A stretch of DNA of 64,000 nucleotides from Panulirus ornatus (GCF_036320965.1 NC_092225.1:55294637-55358636); one strand, 5' to 3'; positions 1 through 15,300 are shown, counted from the first letter of the stretch. Translations and numbers: made by a program. Notes: generated by a model not told the origin, from the sequence alone.

Positions 1-245
1 GTCTTTTGACTCGATATCCTTAATCACCATATAGAATACCACATATACCCTGAGTTTCATTAAAATCTGAAGAACTTGAAAATCTGAGCAAAATATTACC
101 CAAGGCTATAGCCTAGGATTTTTCTTGATTTTTTTGAAAAAATAGATTTTCCTGAAAATTTCAGCATAGATCCTTGTACGTGTGTTGAATGACAATCTTT
201 GGTTATAACCTTAAGATTCGTGTAATTAGTCGAGTAATTAGCATA

Positions 246-274
246 TTAATATAATTAATTATAATTAATATTAA
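246..274. other. AT-only dyad of the satellite monomer (representative)
   Basis: Outer arms TTAATAT and ATATTAA flank a core containing the self-complementary AATTAATT. The segment is repeated in nearly every family 1 monomer. Variants replace the core with ATTATTTATAA or ATTTTAATT, and these variants travel with other marker changes, which makes them useful for sorting monomer types. Such stretches melt and bend easily; any role is inference. Confidence 0.7.
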
Positions 275-407
275 ATATGTGGTTAAGCGCTCAATTTTAC
301 GAAATGCAGTCTTTTGACTCGATATCCTTAATCACCATATAGAATACCACATATACCCTGAGTTTCATTAAAATCTGAAGAACTTGAAAATCTGAGCAAA
401 ATATTAC

Positions 408-425
408 CCTAGGCTATAGCCTAGG
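408..425. other. Perfect 18-bp palindromic box of the satellite (one representative)
   Basis: CCTAGGCTATAGCCTAGG equals its own reverse complement. It is seen here in the second monomer and again in many others, for example near 9,831, 11,371, 12,293, 18,091 and 18,399. It is also the most variable place in the monomer: copies carry CAAGGCTATAG, CAGGCTATAG, TAGTCTAGG or lose 12 bp. It could extrude as a hairpin or be a protein-binding dyad; no function is shown. Confidence 0.9.
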
Positions 426-616
426 ATTTTTCTTGATTTTTTTGAAAAAATAGATTTTCCTGAAAATTTCAGCATAGATCCTTGTACGTGTGTTGAATGA
501 CAATCTTTGGTTATAACCTTAAGATTCGTGTAATTAGTCGAGTAATTAGCATATTAATATAATTAATTATAATTAATATTAAATATGTGGTTAAGCGCTC
601 AATTTTACGAAATGCA

Positions 617-2150
617 GTCTTTTGACTCGATATCCTTAATCACCATATAGAATACCACATATACCCTGAGTTTCATTAAAATCTGAAGAACTTGAAAATC
701 TGAGCAAAATATTACCCAAGCCTATAGCTTAGATTTTTCTTGATTTTTTTGAAAAAATAGATTTTCCTGAAAATTTCAGCATAGATCCTTGTACGTGTGT
801 TGAATGACAATCTTTGGTTATAACCTTAAGATTCGTGTAATTAGTCGAGTAATTAGCATATTAATATAATTATTTATAATTAATATTATATATGTGGTTA
901 AGCGCTCAATTTTACGAAATGTAGTCTTTTGACTCGATATCCTTAATCACCATATAGAATACCACATATACCCTGAGTTTCATTAAAATCTGAAGAACTT
1001 GAAATCTGAGCAAAATATTACCCAAGGCTATAGCCTAGGATTTCTCTTGATTTTTTTGAAAAAATAGATTTTCCTGAAAATTTCAGCATAGATCCTTGTA
1101 CGTGTGTCAAATGACAATCTTTGGTTATAACCTTAAGATTCGTGTAATTAGTCGAGTAATTAGCATATTAATATAATTAATTATAATTAATATTAAATAT
1201 GTGGTTAAGCGCTCAATTTTACGAAATGCAGTCTTTTGACTCGATATCCTTAATCACCATATAGAATACCACATATACCCTGAGTTTCATTAAAATCTGA
1301 AGAACTTGAAAATCTGAGCAAAATATTACCCTAGGCTATAGTCTAGGATTTTTCTTGATTTTTTTGAAAAAATAGATTTTCCTGAAAATTTCAGCATAGA
1401 TCCTTGTACGTGTGTTGAATGACAATCTTTGGTTATAACCTTAAGATTCGTGTAATTAGTCGAGTAATTAGCATATTAATATAATTAATTATAATTAATA
1501 TTAAATATGTGGTTAAGCGCTCAATTTTACGAAATGCAGTCTTTTGACTCGATATCCTTAATCACCATATAGAATACCACATATACCCTGAGTTTCATTA
1601 AAATCTGAAGAACTTGAAAATCTGAGCAAAATATTACCCAAGCCTATAGCTTAGATTTTTTCTTGATTTTTTTGAAAAAATAGATTTTCCTGAAAATTTC
1701 AGCATAGATCCTTGTACGTGTGTTGAATGACAATCTTTGGTTATAACCTTAAGATTCGTGTAATTAGTCGAGTAATTAGCATATTAATATAATTATTTAT
1801 AATTAATATTATATATGTGGTTAAGCGCTCAATTTTACGAAATGTAGTCTTTTGACTCGATATCCTTAATCACCATATAGAATACCACATATACCCTGAG
1901 TTTCATTAAAATCTGAAGAACTTGAAAATCTGAGCAAAATATTACCCAAGGCTATAGCCTAGGATTTTTCTTGATTTTTTTGAAAAAATAGATTTTCCTG
2001 AAAATTTCAGCATAGATCCTTGTACGTGTGTCAAATGACAATCTTTGGTTATAACCTTAAGATTCGTGTAATTAGTCGAGTAATTAGCATATTAATATAA
2101 TTATTTTAATTAATATTAAATATGTGGTTAAGCGCTCAATTTTACGAAAT
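617..2150 (+). repeat. Three-monomer higher-order repeat block
   Basis: Monomer types recur with a period of three, about 923 bp. The type with CAAGCCTATAGCTTAG, an ATTTATAATTAATATTATA dyad and a following GTAG (instead of GCAG) ends at 924 and again at 1,847. Each is followed by a monomer with GTGTCAAATG instead of GTGTTGAATG. Each is preceded by a monomer with CCCTAGGCTATAG. This pattern is the mark of higher-order repeat amplification, as known for centromeric satellites such as human alpha satellite. Confidence 0.65.
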
Positions 2151-4010
2151 GCAGTCTTTTGACTCGATATCCTTAATCACCATATAGAATACCACATATA
2201 CCCTGAGTTTCATTAAAATCTGAAGAACTTGAAAATCTGAGCAAAATATTACCCAGGCTATAGCCTAGGATTTTTCTTGATTTTTTTGAAAAAATAGATT
2301 TTCCTGAAAATTTCAGCATAGATCCTTGTACGTGTGCTGAATGACAATCTTTGGTTATAACCTTAAGATTCGTGTAATTAGTCGAGTAATTAGCATATTA
2401 ATATAATTAATTATAATTAATATTAAATATGTGGTTAAGCGCTCAATTTTACGAAATGCAGTCTTTTGACTCGATATCCTTAATCACCATATAGAATACC
2501 ACATATACCCTGAGTTTCATTAAAATCTGAAGAACTTGAAAATCTGAGCAAAATATTACCCTAGGCTATAGTCTAGGATTTTTCTTGATTTTTTTGAAAA
2601 AATAGATTTTCCTGAAAATTTCAGCATAGATCCCTGTACGTGTGTTGAATGACAATCTTTGGTTATAACCTTAAGATTCGTGTAATTAGTCGAGTAATTA
2701 GCATATTAATATAATTAATTATAATTAATATTAAATATGTGGTTAAGCGCTCAATTTTACGAAATGCAGTCTTTTGACTCGATATCCTTAATCACCATAT
2801 AGAATACCACATATACCCTGAGTTTCATTAAAATCTGAAGAACTTGAAAATCTGAGCAAAATATTACCCAAGCTATAGCCTAGGATTTTTCTTGATTTTT
2901 TTGAAAAAATAGATTTTCCTGAAAATTTCAGCATAGATCCTCGTACGTGTGTTGAATGACAATCTTTGGTTATAACCTTAAGATTCGTGTAATTAGTCGA
3001 GTAATTAGCATATTAATATAATTAATTATAATTAATATTAAATATGTGGTTAAGCGCTCAATTTTACGAAATGCAGTCTTTTGACTCGATATCCTTAATC
3101 ACCATATAGAATACCACATATACCCTGAGTTTCATTAAAATCTGAAGAACTTGAAAATCTGAGCAAAATATTACCCAAGGCCTATAGCTAGGATTTTTCT
3201 TGATTTTTTTGAAAAAATAGATTTTCCTGAAAATTTCAGCATAGATCCTTGTACGTGTGTTGAATGACAATCTTTGGTTATAACCTTAAGATTCGTGTAA
3301 TTAGTCGAGTAATTAGCATATTAATATAATTAATTATAATTAATATTAAATATGTGGTTAAGCGCTCAATTTTACGAAATGCAGTCTTTTGACTCGATAT
3401 CCTTAATCACCATATAGAATACCACATATACCCTGAGTTTCATTAAAATCTGAAGAACTTGAAAATCTGAGCAAAATATTACCCAAGGCTATAGCCTAGG
3501 ATTTTTCTTGATGTTTTTGAAATAATAGATTTTCCTGAAAATTTCAGCATAGATCCTTTTTACGTGTGTCAAATGACAATCTTTGTTATAACCCTTAAGA
3601 TTCGTGTAATTATTTCGAGTAATTAGCATATTAATATAATTGATTTTAATTAATATAAATTTATGTGGTAAGCGCTCAATTTTACGAAAATGCAGTCTTT
3701 GATTCGATATCCTTAATCACCATATGAATACCACATATACCCTGAGTTCATTAAAATCTGAAGAAACTTAAGAAATCTGAGCAAAATATTACCCGGGGCT
3801 ATAGTCTAGATTTTTCTTGATTTTTTTGAAAAAATAGATTTTCCTGAAAATTTCAGCATAGATCCTTGTACGTTGCTGAATGACAATCTTTGTTTATAAC
3901 TTAACATTCGTATAATTAGTCGAGTAATTAGTATTATTGATATAATTTAATTATAATTAACATTAAATATGGGGTTAAGCGCTCAATTTTACGAAAAGCA
4001 TTCTTTGAAA

Positions 4011-4110
4011 NNNNNNNNNNNNNNNNNNNNNNNNNNNNNNNNNNNNNNNNNNNNNNNNNNNNNNNNNNNNNNNNNNNNNNNNNNNNNNNNNNNNNNNNNN
4101 NNNNNNNNNN
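4011..4110. other. Assembly gap, 100 N
   Basis: Exactly 100 unresolved bases, the usual placeholder for a gap of unknown size. The monomers on the left side (about 3,530-4,010) carry many small indels in homopolymers and near-homopolymers, as expected of low-coverage contig ends. The true array length here is unknown. Confidence 0.98.
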
Positions 4111-7100
4111 TAGTCGAGTAATTAGCATATTAATATAATTAATTATAATTAATATTAAATATGTGGTTAAGCGCTCAATTTTACGAAATGCAGTCTTTTG
4201 ACTCGATATCCTTAATCACCATATAGAATACCACATATACCCTGAGTTTCATTAAAATCTGAAGAACTTGAAAATCTGAGCAAAATATTACCCAGGCTAT
4301 AGCTAGGATTTTTCTTGATTTTTTTGAAAAAATAGATTTTCCTGAAAATTTCAGCATAGATCCTTGTACGTGTGTCTGAATGACAATCTTTGGTTATAAC
4401 CTTAAGATTCGTGTAATTAGTCGAGTAATTAGCATATTAATATAATTATTTTAATTAATATTAAATATGTGGTTAAGCGCTCAATTTTACGAAATGCAGT
4501 CTTTTGACTCGATATCCTTAATCACCATATAGAATACCACATATACCCTGAGTTTCATTAAAATCTGAAGAACTTGAAAATCTGAGCAAAATATTACCCA
4601 AGGCTATAGTCTAGGATTTTTCTTGATTTTTTTGAAAAAATAGATTTTCCTGAAAATTTCAGCATAGATCCTTGTACGTGTGCTGAATGACAATCGTTGG
4701 TTATAACCTTAACATTCGTGTAATTAGTCGAGTAATTAGTATATTGATATAATTAATTATAATTAACATTAAATATGTGGTTAAGCGCTCAATTTTACGA
4801 AAAGCATTCTTTTGACTCGATATCCTTAATCACCATATAGAATACCACATACACCCTGAGTTTCATTAAAATCTGAAGAACTTGAAAATCTGAGCAAAAT
4901 ATTACCCTAGGCTATTATAGTCTAGGATTTTTCTTGATTTTTTTGAAAAAATAGATTTTCCTTAAAATTTCAGCATAGATCCTTGTACGTGTGTTGAATG
5001 ACAATCTTTGGTTATAACCTTAAGGTTCGTGTAATTAGTCGAGTAATTAGCATATTAATAATTAATTATAATTAATATTAAATATGTGGTTAAGCGCTCA
5101 ATTTTACGAAATGCAGTCTTTTGACTCGATATCCTTAATCACCATATAGAATACCACATATACTCTGAGTTTCATTAAAATCTGAAGAACTTGAAAATCT
5201 GAGCAAAATATTACCCTAGGCATATTTACCCTAGAATTTCTCTTAATTTTTTTGAAAAAATAAATTTTCCTGAAAATTTCAGCATAGATCCCTGTACGTG
5301 TGTTGAATGACAATCTTTGGTTATAACCTTAAGATTCGTGTAATTAGTCGAGTAATTAGCATATTAATATAATTAATTATAATTAGTATTAATTATGTGG
5401 TTAAGCGCTCAATTTTACGAAATGTAGTCTTTTGACTCGATATCCTTAATCACCATATAGAATACCACATATACCCTGAATTTAATTAAAATCTGAAGAA
5501 CATGAAATCTGAGCAAAATATTACCCAAGGCTATAGCTTAGATTTTTTCTTGATTTTTTTGAAAAAATAGATTTTCCTGAAAATTTCACCATAGATCCTT
5601 GTACGTGAGTTGATTGACAATATTTGGTTATAACCTTAAGATTCGTGTAATTAGTCGAGTAATTAGCATATTAATATAATTATTTATAATTAATATTATA
5701 TATGTGGTTAAGCGCTCAATTTTACGAAATGTAGTCTTTTGACTCGATATCCTTAATCACCATATAGAATACCACATATACCCTGAATTTAATTAAAATC
5801 TGAAGAACTTGAAAATCTGAGCAAAATATTACCCAAGGCTATGGCCTAGGATTTTTCTTGATTTTTTTGAAAAAATAGATTTTCCTGAAAATTTCAGCAT
5901 AGATCCTTGTACGTGTGTCTGAATGACAATCTTTGGTTATAACCTTAAGATTCGTGTAATTAGTCGAGTAATTAGCATATTAATATAATTAATTATAATT
6001 AATATTAAATATGTGGTTAAGCGCTCAATTTTACGAAATGCAGTCTTTTGACTCGATATCCTTAATCACCATATAGAATACCACATATACCCTGAGTTTC
6101 ATTAAAATCTGAAGAACTTGAAAATCTGAGCAAAATATTACCCAGGGCTATAGCCTAGGATTTTTCTTGATTTTTTTGAAAAAATAGATTTTCCTGAAAA
6201 TTTCAGCATAGATCCTTGTACGTGTGTTGAATGACAATCTTTGGTTATAACCTTAAGATTCGTGTAATTAGTCGAGTAATTAGCATATTAATATAATTAA
6301 TTATAATTAATATTAAATATGTGGTTAAGCGCTCAATTTTACGAAATGCAGTCTTTTGACTCGATATCCTTAATCACCATATAGAATACCACATATACCC
6401 TGAGTTTCATTAAAATCTGAAGAACTTGAAAATCTGAGCAAAATATTACCCAGGCTATAGTCTAGGATTTTTCTTGATTTTTTTGAAAAAATAGATTTTC
6501 CTGAAAATTTCAGCATAGATCCTTGTACGTGTGCTGAATGACAATCTTTGGTTATAACCTTAAGATTCGTGTAATTAGTCGAGTAATTAGCATATTAATA
6601 TAATTAATTATAATTAATATTAAATATGTGGTTAAGCGCTCAATTTTACGAAATGCAGTCTTTTGACTCGATATCCTTAATCACCATATAGAATACCACA
6701 TATACCCTGAGTTTCATTAAAATCTGAAGAACTTGAAAATCTGAGCAAAATATTACCCTAGGCTATAGCCTAGGATTTTTCTTGATTTTTTTGAAAAAAT
6801 AGATTTTCCTGAAAATTTCAGCATAGATCCTTGTACGTGTGTTGAATGACAATCTTTGGTTATAACCTTAAGATTCGTGTAATTAGTCGAGTAATTAGCA
6901 TATTAATATAATTAATTATAATTAATATTAAATATGTGGTTAAGCGCTCAATTTTACGAAATGCAGTCTTTTGACTCGATATCCTTAATCACCATATAGA
7001 ATACCACATATACCCTGAGTTTCATTAAAATCTGAAGAACTTGAAAATCTGAGCAAAATATTACCCAGGCTATAGCCTAGGATTTTTCTTGATTTTTTTG

Positions 7101-10100
7101 AAAAAATAGATTTTCCTGAAAATTTCAGCATAGATCCTTGTACGTGTGTTGAATGACAATCTTTGGTTATAACCTTAAGATTCGTGTAATTAGTCGAGTA
7201 ATTAGCATATTAATATAATTAATTATAATTAATATTAAATATGTGGTTAAGCGCTCAATTTTACGAAATGCAGTCTTTTGACTCGATATCCTTAATCACC
7301 ATATAGAATACCACATATACCCTGAGTTTCATTAAAATCTGAAGAACTTGAAAATCTGAGCAAAATATTACCCAAGCTATAGCCTAGGATTTTTCTTGAT
7401 TTTTTTGAAAAAATAGATTTTCCTGAAAATTTCAGCATAGATCCTTCTACGTGTGTCTGAATGACAATCTTTGGTTATAACCTTAAGATTCGTGTAATTA
7501 GTCGAGTAATTAGCATATTAATATAATTAATTATAATTAATATTAAATATGTGGTTAAGCGCTCAATTTTACGAAATGCAGTCTTTTGACTCGATATCCT
7601 TAATCACCATATAGAATACCACATATACCCTGAGTTTCATTAAAATCTGAAGAACTTGAAAATCTGAGCAAAATATTACCCAGCTATAGCCTAGGATTTT
7701 TCTTGATTTTTTTGAAAAAATAGATTTTCCTGAAAATTTCAGCATAGATCCTTCTACGTGTGTCAAATGACAATCTTTGGTTATAACCTTAAGATTCGTG
7801 TAATTAGTCGAGTAATTAGCATATTAATATAATTAATTTTAATTAATATTAAATATGTGGTTAAGCGCTCAATTTTACGAAATGCAGTCTTTTGACTCGA
7901 TATCCTTAATCACCATATAGAATACCACATATACCCTGAGTTTCATTAAAATCTGAAGAACTTGAAAATCTGAGCAAAATATTACCCAGGGCTATAGCCT
8001 AGGATTTTTCTTGATTTTTTTGAAAAAATAGATTTTCCTGAAAATTTCAGCATAGATCCTTGTACGTGTGCTGAATGACAATCTTTGGTTATAACCTTAA
8101 GATTCGTGTAATTAGTCGAGTAATTAGCATATTATATAATTAATTATAATTAATATTAAATATGTGGTTAAGCGCTCAATTTTACGAAATGCAGTCTTTT
8201 GACTCGATATCCTTAATCACCATATAGAATACCACATATACCCTGAGTTTCATTAAAATCTGAAGAACTTGAAAATCTGAGCAAAATATTACCCTAGGCT
8301 ATTAGCCTAGGATTTTTCTTGATTTTTTTGAAAAAATAGATTTTCCTGAAAATTTCAGCATAGATCCTTGTACGTGTGTTGAATGACAATCTTTGGTTAT
8401 AACCTTAAGATTCGTGTAATTAGTCGAGTAATTAGCATATTAATATAATTAATTATAATTAATATTAAATATGTGGTTAAGCGCTCAATTTTACGAAATG
8501 CAGTCTTTTGACTCGATATCCTTAATCACCATATAGAATACCACATATACCCTGAGTTTCATTAAAATCTGAAGAACTTGAAAATCTGAGCAAAATATTA
8601 CCCTAGGCTATAGCCTAGGATTTTTCTTGATTTTTTTGAAAAAATAGATTTTCCTGAAAATTTCAGCATAGATCCTTTTACGTGTGTTGAATGACAATCT
8701 TTGGTTATAACCTTAAGATTCGTGTAATTAGTCGAGTAATTAGCATATTAATATAATTAATTATAATTAATATTAAATATGTGGTTAAGCGCTCAATTTT
8801 ACGAAATGCAGTCTTTTGACTCGATATCCTTAATCACCATATAGAATACCACATATACCCTGAGTTTCATTAAAATCTGAAGAACTTGAAAATCTGAGCA
8901 AAATATTACCCGACTATAGCCTAGGATTTTTCTTGATTTTTTTGAAAAAATAGATTTTCCTGAAAATTTCAGCATAGATCCTTCTACGTGTGTCAAATGA
9001 CAATCTTTGGTTATAACCTTAAGATTCGTGTAATTAGTCGAGTAATTAGCATATTAATATAATTAATTTTAATTAATATTAAATATGTGGTTAAGCGCTC
9101 AATTTTACGAAATGCAGTCTTTTGACTCGATATCCTTAATCACCATATAGAATACCACATATACCCTGAGTTTCATTAAAATCTGAAGAACTTGAAAATC
9201 TGAGCAAAATATTACCCAGACTATAGCCTAGGATTTTTCTTGATTTTTTTGAAAAAATAGATTTTCCTGAAAATTTCAGCATAGATCCTTCTACGTGTGT
9301 CAAATGACAATCTTTGGTTATAACCTTAAGATTCGTGTAATTAGTCGAGTAATTAGCATATTAATATAATTAATTTTAATTAATATTAAATATGTGGTTA
9401 AGCGCTCAATTTTACGAAATGCAGTCTTTTGACTCGATATCCTTAATCACCATATAGAATACCACATATACCCTGAGTTTCATTAAAATCTGAAGAACTT
9501 GAAAATCTGAGCAAAATATTACCCAGGGCTATAGTCTAGGATTTTTCTTGATTTTTTTGAAAAAATAGATTTTCCTGAAAATTTCAGCATAGATCCTTGT
9601 ACGTGTGCTGAATGACAATCTTTGGTTATAACCTTAAGATTCGTGTAATTAGTCGAGTAATTAGCATATTAATATAATTAATTATAATTAATATTAAATA
9701 TGTGGTTAAGCGCTCAATTTTACGAAATGCAGTCTTTTGACTCGATATCCTTAATCACCATATAGAATACCACATATACCCTGAGTTTCATTAAAATCTG
9801 AAGAACTTGAAAATCTGAGCAAAATATTACCCTAGGCTATAGCCTAGGATTTTTCTTGATTTTTTTGAAAAAATAGATTTTCCTGAAAATTTCAGCATAG
9901 ATCCTTGTACGTGTGTTGAATGACAATCTTTGGTTATAACCTTAAGATTCGTGTAATTAGTCGAGTAATTAGCATATTAATATAATTAATTATAATTAAT
10001 ATTAAATATGTGGTTAAGCGCTCAATTTTACGAAATGCAGTCTTTTGACTCGATATCCTTAATCACCATATAGAATACCACATATACCCTGAGTTTCATT

Positions 10101-13100
10101 AAAATCTGAAGAACTTGAAAATCTGAGCAAAATATTACCCAAGGCTATAGCCTAGGATTTTTCTTGATTTTTTTGAAAAAATAGATTTTCCTGAAAATTT
10201 CAGCATAGATCCTATCTACGTGTGTCAAATGACAATCTTTGGTTATAACCTTAAGATTCGTGTAATTAGTCGAGTAATTAGCATATTAATATAATTAATT
10301 TTAATTAATATTAAATATGTGGTTAAGCGCTCAATTTTACGAAATGCAGTCTTTTGACTCGATATCCTTAATCACCATATAGAATACCACATATACCCTG
10401 AGTTTCATTAAAATCTGAAGAACTTGAAAATCTGAGCAAAATATTACCCAGGCTATAGCCTAGGATTTTTCTTGATTTTTTTGAAAAAATAGATTTTCCT
10501 GAAAATTTCAGCATAGATCCTTGTACGTGTGCTGAATGACAATCTTTGGTTATAACCTTAAGATTCGTGTAATTAGTCGAGTAATTAGCATATTAATATA
10601 ATTAATTATAATTAATATTAAATATGTGGTTAAGCGCTCAATTTTACGAAATGCAGTCTTTTGACTCGATATCCTTAATCACCATATAGAATACCACATA
10701 TACCCTGAGTTTCATTAAAATCTGAAGAACTTGAAAATCTGAGCAAAATATTACCCAAGGCTATAGCCTAGGATTTTTCTTGATTTTTTTGAAAAAATAG
10801 ATTTTCCTGAAAATTTCAGCATAGATCCTTGTACGTGTGTTGAATGACAATCTTTGGTTATAACCTTAAGATTCGTGTAATTAGTCGAGTAATTAGCATA
10901 TTAATATAATTAATTATAATTAATATTAAATATGTGGTTAAGCGCTCAATTTTACGAAATGCAGTCTTTTGACTCGATATCCTTAATCACCATATAGAAT
11001 ACCACATATACCCTGAGTTTCATTAAAATCTGAAGAACTTGAAAATCTGAGCAAAATATTACCCTAGGCTATAGTCTAGGATTTTTCTTGATTTTTTTGA
11101 AAAAATAGATTTTCCTGAAAATTTCAGCATAGATCCTTGTACGTGTGTTGAATGACAATCTTTGGTTATAACCTTAAGATTCGTGTAATTAGTCGAGTAA
11201 TTAGCATATTAATATAATTAATTATAATTAATATTAAATATGTGGTTAAGCGCTCAATTTTACGAAATGCAGTCTTTTGACTCGATATCCTTAATCACCA
11301 TATAGAATACCACATATACCCTGAGTTTCATTAAAATCTGAAGAACTTGAAAATCTGAGCAAAATATTACCCTAGGCTATAGCCTAGGATTTTCTTGATT
11401 TTTTTGAAAAAATAGATTTTCCTGAAAATTTCAGCATAGATCCTTGTACGTGTGTTGAATGACAATCTTTGGTTATAACCTTAAGATTCGTGTAATTAGT
11501 CGAGTAATTAGCATATTAATATAATTAATTATAATTAATATTAAATATGTGGTTAAGCGCTCAATTTTACGAAATGCAGTCTTTTGACTCGATATCCTTA
11601 ATCACCATATAGAATACCACATATACCCTGAGTTTCATTAAAATCTGAAGAACTTGAAAATCTGAGCAAAATATTACCCAGGCTATAGCCTAGGATTTTT
11701 CTTGATTTTTTTGAAAAAATAGATTTTCCTGAAAATTTCAGCATAGATCCTTCTACGTGTGTCAAATGACAATCTTTGGTTATAACCTTAAGATTCGTGT
11801 AATTAGTCGAGTAATTAGCATATTAATATAATTAATTTTAATTAATATTAAATATGTGGTTAAGCGCTCAATTTTACGAAATGCAGTCTTTTGATTCGAT
11901 ATCCTTAATCACCATATAGAATACCACATATACCCTGAGTTTCATTAAAATCTGAAGAACTTGAAAATCTGAGCAAAATATTACCCTAGGCTATAGCCTA
12001 GGATTTTTCTTGATTTTTTTGAAAAAATAGATTTTCCTGAAAATTTCAGCATAGATCCTTGTACGTGTGCTGAATGACAATCTTTGGTTATAACCTTAAG
12101 ATTCGTGTAATTAGTCGAGTAATTAGCATATTAATATAATTAATTATAATTAATATTAAATATGTGGTTAAGCGCTCAATTTTACGAAATGCAGTCTTTT
12201 GACTCGATATCCTTAATCACCATATAGAATACCACATATACCCTGAGTTTCATTAAAATCTGAAGAACTTGAAAATCTGAGCAAAATATTACCCTAGGCT
12301 ATAGCCTAGGATTTTTCTTGATTTTTTTGAAAAAATAGATTTTCCTGAAAATTTCAGCATAGATCCTTGTACGTGTGTCTGAATGACAATCTTTGGTTAT
12401 AACCTTAAGATTCGTGTAATTAGTCGAGTAATTAGCATATTAATATAATTAATTATAATTAATATTAAATATGTGGTTAAGCGCTCAATTTTACGAAATG
12501 CAGTCTTTTGACTCGATATCCTTAATCACCATATAGAATACCACATATACCCTGAGTTTCATTAAAATCTGAAGAACTTGAAAATCTGAGCAAAATATTA
12601 CCCTAGGCTATAGCCTAGGATTTTTCTTGATTTTTTTGAAAAAATAGATTTTCCTGAAAATTTCAGCATAGATCCTTGTACGTGTGTTGAATGACAATCT
12701 TTGGTTATAACCTTAAGATTCGTGTAATTAGTCGAGTAATTAGCATATTAATATAATTAATTATAATTAATATTAAATATGTGGTTAAGCGCTCAATTTT
12801 ACGAAATGCAGTCTTTTGACTCGATATCCTTAATCACCATATAGAATACCACATATACCCTGAGTTTCATTAAAATCTGAAGAACTTGAAAATCTGAGCA
12901 AAATATTACCCTAGGCTATAGTCTAGGATTTTTCTTGATTTTTTTGAAAAAATAGATTTTCCTGAAAATTTCAGCATAGATCCTTGTACGTGTGTCTGAA
13001 TGACAATCTTTGGTTATAACCTTAAGATTCGTGTAATTAGTCGAGTAATTAGCATATTAATATAATTAATTATAATTAATATTAAATATGTGGTTAAGCG

Positions 13101-13278
13101 CTCAATTTTACGAAATGCAGTCTTTTGACTCGATATCCTTAATCACCATATAGAATACCACATATACCCTGAGTTTCATTAAAATCTGAAGAACTTGAAA
13201 ATCTGAGCAAAATATTACCCAAGGCTATAGCCTAGGATTTTTCTTGATTTTTTTGAAAAAATAGATTTTCCTGAAAAT

Positions 13279-13378
13279 NNNNNNNNNNNNNNNNNNNNNN
13301 NNNNNNNNNNNNNNNNNNNNNNNNNNNNNNNNNNNNNNNNNNNNNNNNNNNNNNNNNNNNNNNNNNNNNNNNNNNNNN
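13279..13378. other. Assembly gap, 100 N
   Basis: A second placeholder of exactly 100 bases inside the satellite. The monomers on the right (13,379 to about 13,870) are unusually degenerate, with indels and substitutions seen nowhere else. This again suggests poor consensus at a contig end and not real divergence. Confidence 0.98.
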
Positions 13379-15300
13379 TATAATTATATTTAAATATGTG
13401 GTTAAGCGCTCTAATTTTTCGAAATGCAGTCTTTTGACTTGATAAACTTTAATCACCATATAGAATACCACATATACCATAAGTTTCATTAAAAACTAAA
13501 AGAACTTGAAAAAACTGAGCAAAATATTACCCAAGGATTTGTTTGATTTTTTTTGAAAAAAATAGATTTTCCTGAAAATTTCACATAGATCCTTGTACTT
13601 GTGTTTAATGACAATCTTTGGTTATAACCTTAAGATTCGTGTCATTAGTCGAGGAATTAGCATGTAAGTATAATTAATTATAATTTAAAATTGAATATGT
13701 GGTTAAGCGCTCAATTTTACGGGAAAGGCGTCTTTTGACTCGATATCCTTAATAAACCATATAAATACCAATATACCTTAAATTTCATTAAGATCTGAAG
13801 AACTTGAAAAATTTAGCAAATATTACCCTAGGCCCAGGATTTTTTTTGATTTTTTTGAAAAAATAGAATTTCCTGAAAAAATTTCAGCATAGATCCTTGT
13901 ACGTGTGTTGAATGACAATCTTTGGTTATAACCTTAAGATTCGTGTAATTAGTCGAGTAATTAGCATATTAATATAATTAATTATAATATATTTTAAATA
14001 TGTGGTTAAGCGCTCAATTTTACTAAATGCAGTCTTTTGACTCGATATCCTTAATCACCATATAGAATACCACATATACCCTGAGTTTCATTAAAATCTG
14101 AAGAACTTGAAAATCTGAGCAAAATATTACCCTAGGCTATAGCCTAGGATTTTTCTTGATTTTTTTGAAAAAATAGATTTTCCTGAAAATTTCAGCATAG
14201 ATCCTTGTACGTTTGTTGAATGACAATCTTTGGTTATAACCTTAAGATTCGTGTAATTAGTCGAGTAAGTAGCATATTAATATAATTAATTATAATTAAT
14301 ATTAAATATGTGGTTAAGCGCTCAATTTTACGAAATGCAGTCTTTTGACTCGATATCCTTAATCACCATATAGAATACCACATATACCCTGAGTTTCATT
14401 AAAATCTGAAGAACTTGAAAATCTGAGCAAAATATTACCCTAGGCTATAGACTAGGATTTTTCTTGAGTTTTTTGAAAAAATAGATTTTCCTGAAAATTT
14501 CACCTTAGACCCTTGTACGTGTGTTGAATCACAATCTTTGGTTATAACCTTAAGATTCGTGTAATTAGTCGAGTAATTATCATATTGATATAATTAGTTA
14601 TAGATAATATTAAATATGTGGTTAAGCCCTCAATTTTACGAAATGCAGTCTTTTGACTCGATATCCTTAATCACCATATAGAACACCACATATACCCTGA
14701 GTTTCATTAAAATCTGAAGAACTTGAAAATCTGAGCAAAATATTACCCTAGGCTATTATAGTCTAGGATTTTTCCTGATTTTTTTGAAAAAATAGATTTT
14801 CCTGAAAATTTCAGCATAGATCCTTGTACGTGTGTTGAATGACAATCTTTCGTTATAACCTTAAGATTCGTGTAATTAGTCGAGTAATTAGCATATTGAT
14901 ATAATCAATTATAATTAATATTAAATATGTGGTTAAGCGCTCAATTTTACGAAATGCATTCTTTTGAATCGATATCCTTAATCACCATATAGAATACCAC
15001 ATATACCCTGAATTTCAATAAAATCTGAAGAACTTGAAAATCTGAGCAAAATATACCCAATAGGATTTTTCTTAATTTTTTTGAAAAAATAGATTTTCCT
15101 GAAAATTTCAGCATAGATCCTTGTACGTGTGTTGAATGACAATCTTTGGGTATAACTTTAAGATTCCTGTAATTAGTCGAGTAATTAGCATATTAATATA
15201 ATTAATTATAATTAATATTAAATATGTGGTTAAGCGCTCAATTTTACGAAATGCAGTCTTTTGACTCAATATCCTTAATCACCATATAGAATACCACATA

